DNA of 64,000 nucleotides. It comes from Burkholderiales bacterium (lineage in GTDB: Bacteria; Pseudomonadota; Gammaproteobacteria; Burkholderiales; Burkholderiaceae_F). A program made the translations under genes and the position numbers. Each line of letters opens with the position of its first letter. The first letter of the stretch is position 1. Under the pieces are notes generated by a model. That model ran no database searches. It was not told the DNA's origin and saw only the letters and a list, made by a program, of their open reading frames with translations. Below are positions 61,963 through 64,000 of this stretch, one piece after another. The DNA is taken from positions 2,302,082 to 2,366,081 of the forward strand of contig CP070661.1 in the NCBI GenBank assembly GCA_020355165.1, given 5' to 3'.

Positions 61963-63657
61963 ATGCCGTCGGCGCACTTTGCGCACTGGCCGCCCGGGCT
62001 GCCGCACCACCTGACGGTGCCGCAGACCCACCTGTTCCACAACGTCGAAGTGTCGGCGGCGCGTTATCCGGGCAAGCCGTTCATCATCTTCTACGACAAC
62101 GAGCTGAGCTTCGCCGCCTTCCGGCGCGAAGCCGAGCTGATCGCCGGCTTCCTGCAGCGCGATTGCGGCGTGCGGGCCGGCGACCGCGTGCTGCTCTTCA
62201 TGCAGAACAGCCCGCAGTGGGCGCTGGCCTTCTTCGGCATCCTGCGCGCCGACGCGGTCGTGGTGCCGGTGAACCCGATGAACCGCACCGAGGAGCTGCG
62301 CCACTGCATCGCCGACAGCGGCGCGCGGGTGGCCTTCGTCGCGCAGGACCTGCTGCCGCAGCTGCAACGGCTGCTCGGCGAACACGCGGCGGAAGGGCCA
62401 GGGCTGCGGCATGTGATCGTCGCCGCCTACAGCGACTACCTGCAACGCCCGACTGACCTGGCGGTGCCGGAGTTCGTCGCGGCGCCGCGCCAGCCACTCG
62501 ACGGGTCGGGCCTTTGGGCGTGGGCCGACATGCTCGCGGCAGGACGCACGCCGGGACCGATGAGCGCCGGCGCCGATGACCTCGCCGTGCTGCCGTACAC
62601 CTCGGGTACCACCGGCCGGCCGAAGGGCTGCATGCATACGCACCGCACGCTGATGACGACCTCGGTCGGCGGCGTGAACTGGTTCGGCCGCACGCAGGAT
62701 GCCGTGTACCTGACGGCGCTGCCGATGTTCCACGTCACCGGCATGAGCGGCAGCCTGAACGGGCCGATGTACGTCGGCGCGACCATCGTCGTGCTGCCGC
62801 GCTGGCAGCGCGACGCTGCGGCGGCCTGCATCGAGCGCCACCGGGTGACCGTGTGGCAGACGATCTCGACCATGCTGATCGACTTCCTCGCCAACCCGGA
62901 CCTCGGCCGCTACGACCTGTCGAGCCTCGCCGGCATCCGCGGCGGCGGCGCGGCGATGCCGGAGGCGATCTGCCGCAAGCTGAAGGCACTGACCGGGCTG
63001 GATTACGTCGAGGGCTACGGCATGACCGAGACGATGGCCGCCACTCACCTGAACCCGCCGCAGCGGCCGAAGGCGCAGTGCCTCGGCATGCCGCTGTTCG
63101 ACGTCGACGCGCGCATCATCGATCCGGACACGCTGCGCGAACTGCCGAGCGGCGAAACGGGCGAGATCGTCATGCACGGGCCGCAGGTGATGCAGGGCTA
63201 CTGGCGCGACGAGCAGGCGACGCGCGCGGCGTTCGTCGACATCGACGGCAAGCGCTTCCTGCGCAGCGGCGACCTCGGCTACGTCGACGCCGATGGCTAC
63301 TTCTTCATGGCCGACCGGCTGAAGCGCATGATCAACGCCGCCGGCTACAAGGTCTGGCCGGCCGAGGTCGAGGCGCTGATGTACCACCACCCGGCGATCG
63401 AGGAGGTGTGCGTTATCGCCGCCCGCGACGCGCACCGCGGCGAGACTGTCAAGGCGGTGGTGGTTCTGAAGGCCGAGCACCGGGGCAAGGTCGGCGCGCA
63501 GCAGATCGTCGACTGGGCGCACGAGAAGATGGCTGCCTACAAGTGCCCGCGCCTGGTCGATTTCGTCGAGTCGCTGCCCAAGTCGGGCGCCGGCAAGGTG
63601 ATGTGGCGTGAGCTGCAGCAGCGGCAGGACGCGCGCGACGCGGCCGGTGCGCCGTGA
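61963..63657 (+). CDS. AMP-dependent acyl-CoA synthetase
   Basis: The 564-residue enzyme activates a carboxylic acid to its CoA thioester. The ATP-binding P-loop YTSGTTGRPKG (about residue 213), GYGMTETMAATHL (about residue 350) and the hinge RLKRMINAAGYKVWP (about residue 460), with the catalytic Lys near the end (SGAGKVMW), are all present. The ATG 61963 avoids overlap with the dehydrogenase; 61927 is an alternative. It is likely cotranscribed with the dehydrogenase and the thioesterase. Confidence 0.93.
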   Translation: MPSAHFAHWPPGLPHHLTVPQTHLFHNVEVSAARYPGKPFIIFYDNELSFAAFRREAELIAGFLQRDCGVRAGDRVLLFMQNSPQWALAFFGILRADAVVVPVNPMNRTEELRHCIADSGARVAFVAQDLLPQLQRLLGEHAAEGPGLRHVIVAAYSDYLQRPTDLAVPEFVAAPRQPLDGSGLWAWADMLAAGRTPGPMSAGADDLAVLPYTSGTTGRPKGCMHTHRTLMTTSVGGVNWFGRTQDAVYLTALPMFHVTGMSGSLNGPMYVGATIVVLPRWQRDAAAACIERHRVTVWQTISTMLIDFLANPDLGRYDLSSLAGIRGGGAAMPEAICRKLKALTGLDYVEGYGMTETMAATHLNPPQRPKAQCLGMPLFDVDARIIDPDTLRELPSGETGEIVMHGPQVMQGYWRDEQATRAAFVDIDGKRFLRSGDLGYVDADGYFFMADRLKRMINAAGYKVWPAEVEALMYHHPAIEEVCVIAARDAHRGETVKAVVVLKAEHRGKVGAQQIVDWAHEKMAAYKCPRLVDFVESLPKSGAGKVMWRELQQRQDARDAAGAP

Positions 63658-63668
63658 CGGGAGCAGCG

Positions 63669-64000
63669 ATGAACCAGGTGCCGATCGACCGGATTCCCTT
63701 CCTGCGCCTGCTCGGGCTTCAGCAGCAGTCGGCGGACGCGGGCCGCTCGCGCCTGCTGCTGCCGGAGCTGAAGGAAGAGTTCTGCAACCGGCTGCCGGCG
63801 GCGCACGGCGGCGTGCTGATGACGCTGCTCGACGTGGCGATGGCGCGCGCGGCGACATCGCTGCCGGGCGCGCCGACCGGCACGGTGGTGACGGTGCAGA
63901 TGTCGGCCCACTTCCTAAAGCCGGGCCGCGGCCCGCTGACTGCCGAGGGCCGCGTGCTGAGCGCCGGGGGATCGCTGTGCACCTGCGAAGCGACGGTGAT
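63669..64000 (+). CDS. PaaI-family hotdog thioesterase, 3' end outside window
   Basis: The first 110 residues are present: MNQVPIDRIPFLRLLGL, then LPAAHGGVLMTLLDVAMARA (hotdog helix with HGGV) and MSAHFLKPGRGPLTAEGRVL. These match the PaaI/YdiI thioesterases that release acids from acyl-CoA. It starts 11 bases after the synthetase. The frame runs off the window. Confidence 0.85.
   Translation, partial: MNQVPIDRIPFLRLLGLQQQSADAGRSRLLLPELKEEFCNRLPAAHGGVLMTLLDVAMARAATSLPGAPTGTVVTVQMSAHFLKPGRGPLTAEGRVLSAGGSLCTCEATV

Overview
The window is about 70% G+C, densely coded on both strands, and reads as chromosome of a metabolically versatile betaproteobacterium, most likely Burkholderiales-like. That placement is inference from gene content (kynurenine and glutaryl-CoA catabolism, GlcDEF, an ~900-residue DUF349 protein, LrgAB); there is no rRNA gene to test it. 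No rRNA, tRNA, CRISPR array, integrase, transposase or phage gene was seen.

Layout. 1-5.6 kb: the end of a glutaconyl-CoA decarboxylase alpha subunit (gcdA), then a methyltransferase and an SMP-30/strictosidine-synthase-like protein, convergent with gcdB, a 48-residue gcdD and glutaryl-CoA dehydrogenase gcdH. 6-10 kb: a PDZ-less HtrA-type protease in a tight operon with MoxR, DUF58 and a VWA protein. 10-12.5 kb: a glutathione S-transferase, a broken GNAT acetyltransferase, and a CheR-like methyltransferase translationally coupled to a SagB-type nitroreductase. 12.6-17.7 kb: kynB-kynU with a radical SAM gene, a divergent DMT exporter, a flavin reductase and a DUF1992 protein. 17.8-20.5 kb: lemA with two TPM-domain genes, then msrA. 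20.6-23.5 kb: a TRAP transporter (dctP, hairpin, dctQ, dctM). 23.5-24.7 kb: a low-G+C GFA-family gene just downstream of an attC-like hairpin. 24.7-28.4 kb: LuxR-type regulator, histidine kinase and DUF72. 28.5-32.1 kb: pdxH, a ChaC-like cyclotransferase, an MFS transporter, a 123-bp palindromic element and an EamA exporter. 32.1-35.2 kb: an arsenic operon (arsM-arsR-arsC-acr3) behind an ArsR-type operator/promoter. 35.3-43.2 kb: a tandem universal stress protein, a TAXI protein coupled to nicotinamidase, DUF349, DUF1810, a methyltransferase and a GIN-domain protein. 43.4-48 kb: an outer-membrane-type protein, a secreted amidohydrolase, an unknown protein and a histone H1-like protein. 48.1-54.9 kb: a TPP enzyme resembling vertebrate ILVBL/HACL2, convergent with a glcD-glcE-glcF-lrgA-lrgB operon. 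55-59 kb: cytochrome c, DUF3617, a flavin reductase, an Ig-like surface protein and a membrane protein, in a stretch of lower G+C. 59-59.8 kb: decayed PepSY and histidine-kinase fragments. 59.9-64 kb: SDR, acyl-CoA dehydrogenase, acyl-CoA synthetase and a PaaI thioesterase cut by the window end.

How the parts fit. Kynurenine breakdown, the glutaryl/glutaconyl-CoA genes and the terminal fatty/aryl acyl-CoA cluster suggest growth on aromatic or amino-acid-derived acids. The best-supported functional hypothesis is that LrgAB, sitting inside the glycolate oxidase operon, imports glycolate: the plant plastid glycolate/glycerate carrier PLGG1 is an LrgAB fusion. The gcd genes raise the question of whether glutaconyl-CoA decarboxylation drives a sodium pump here.
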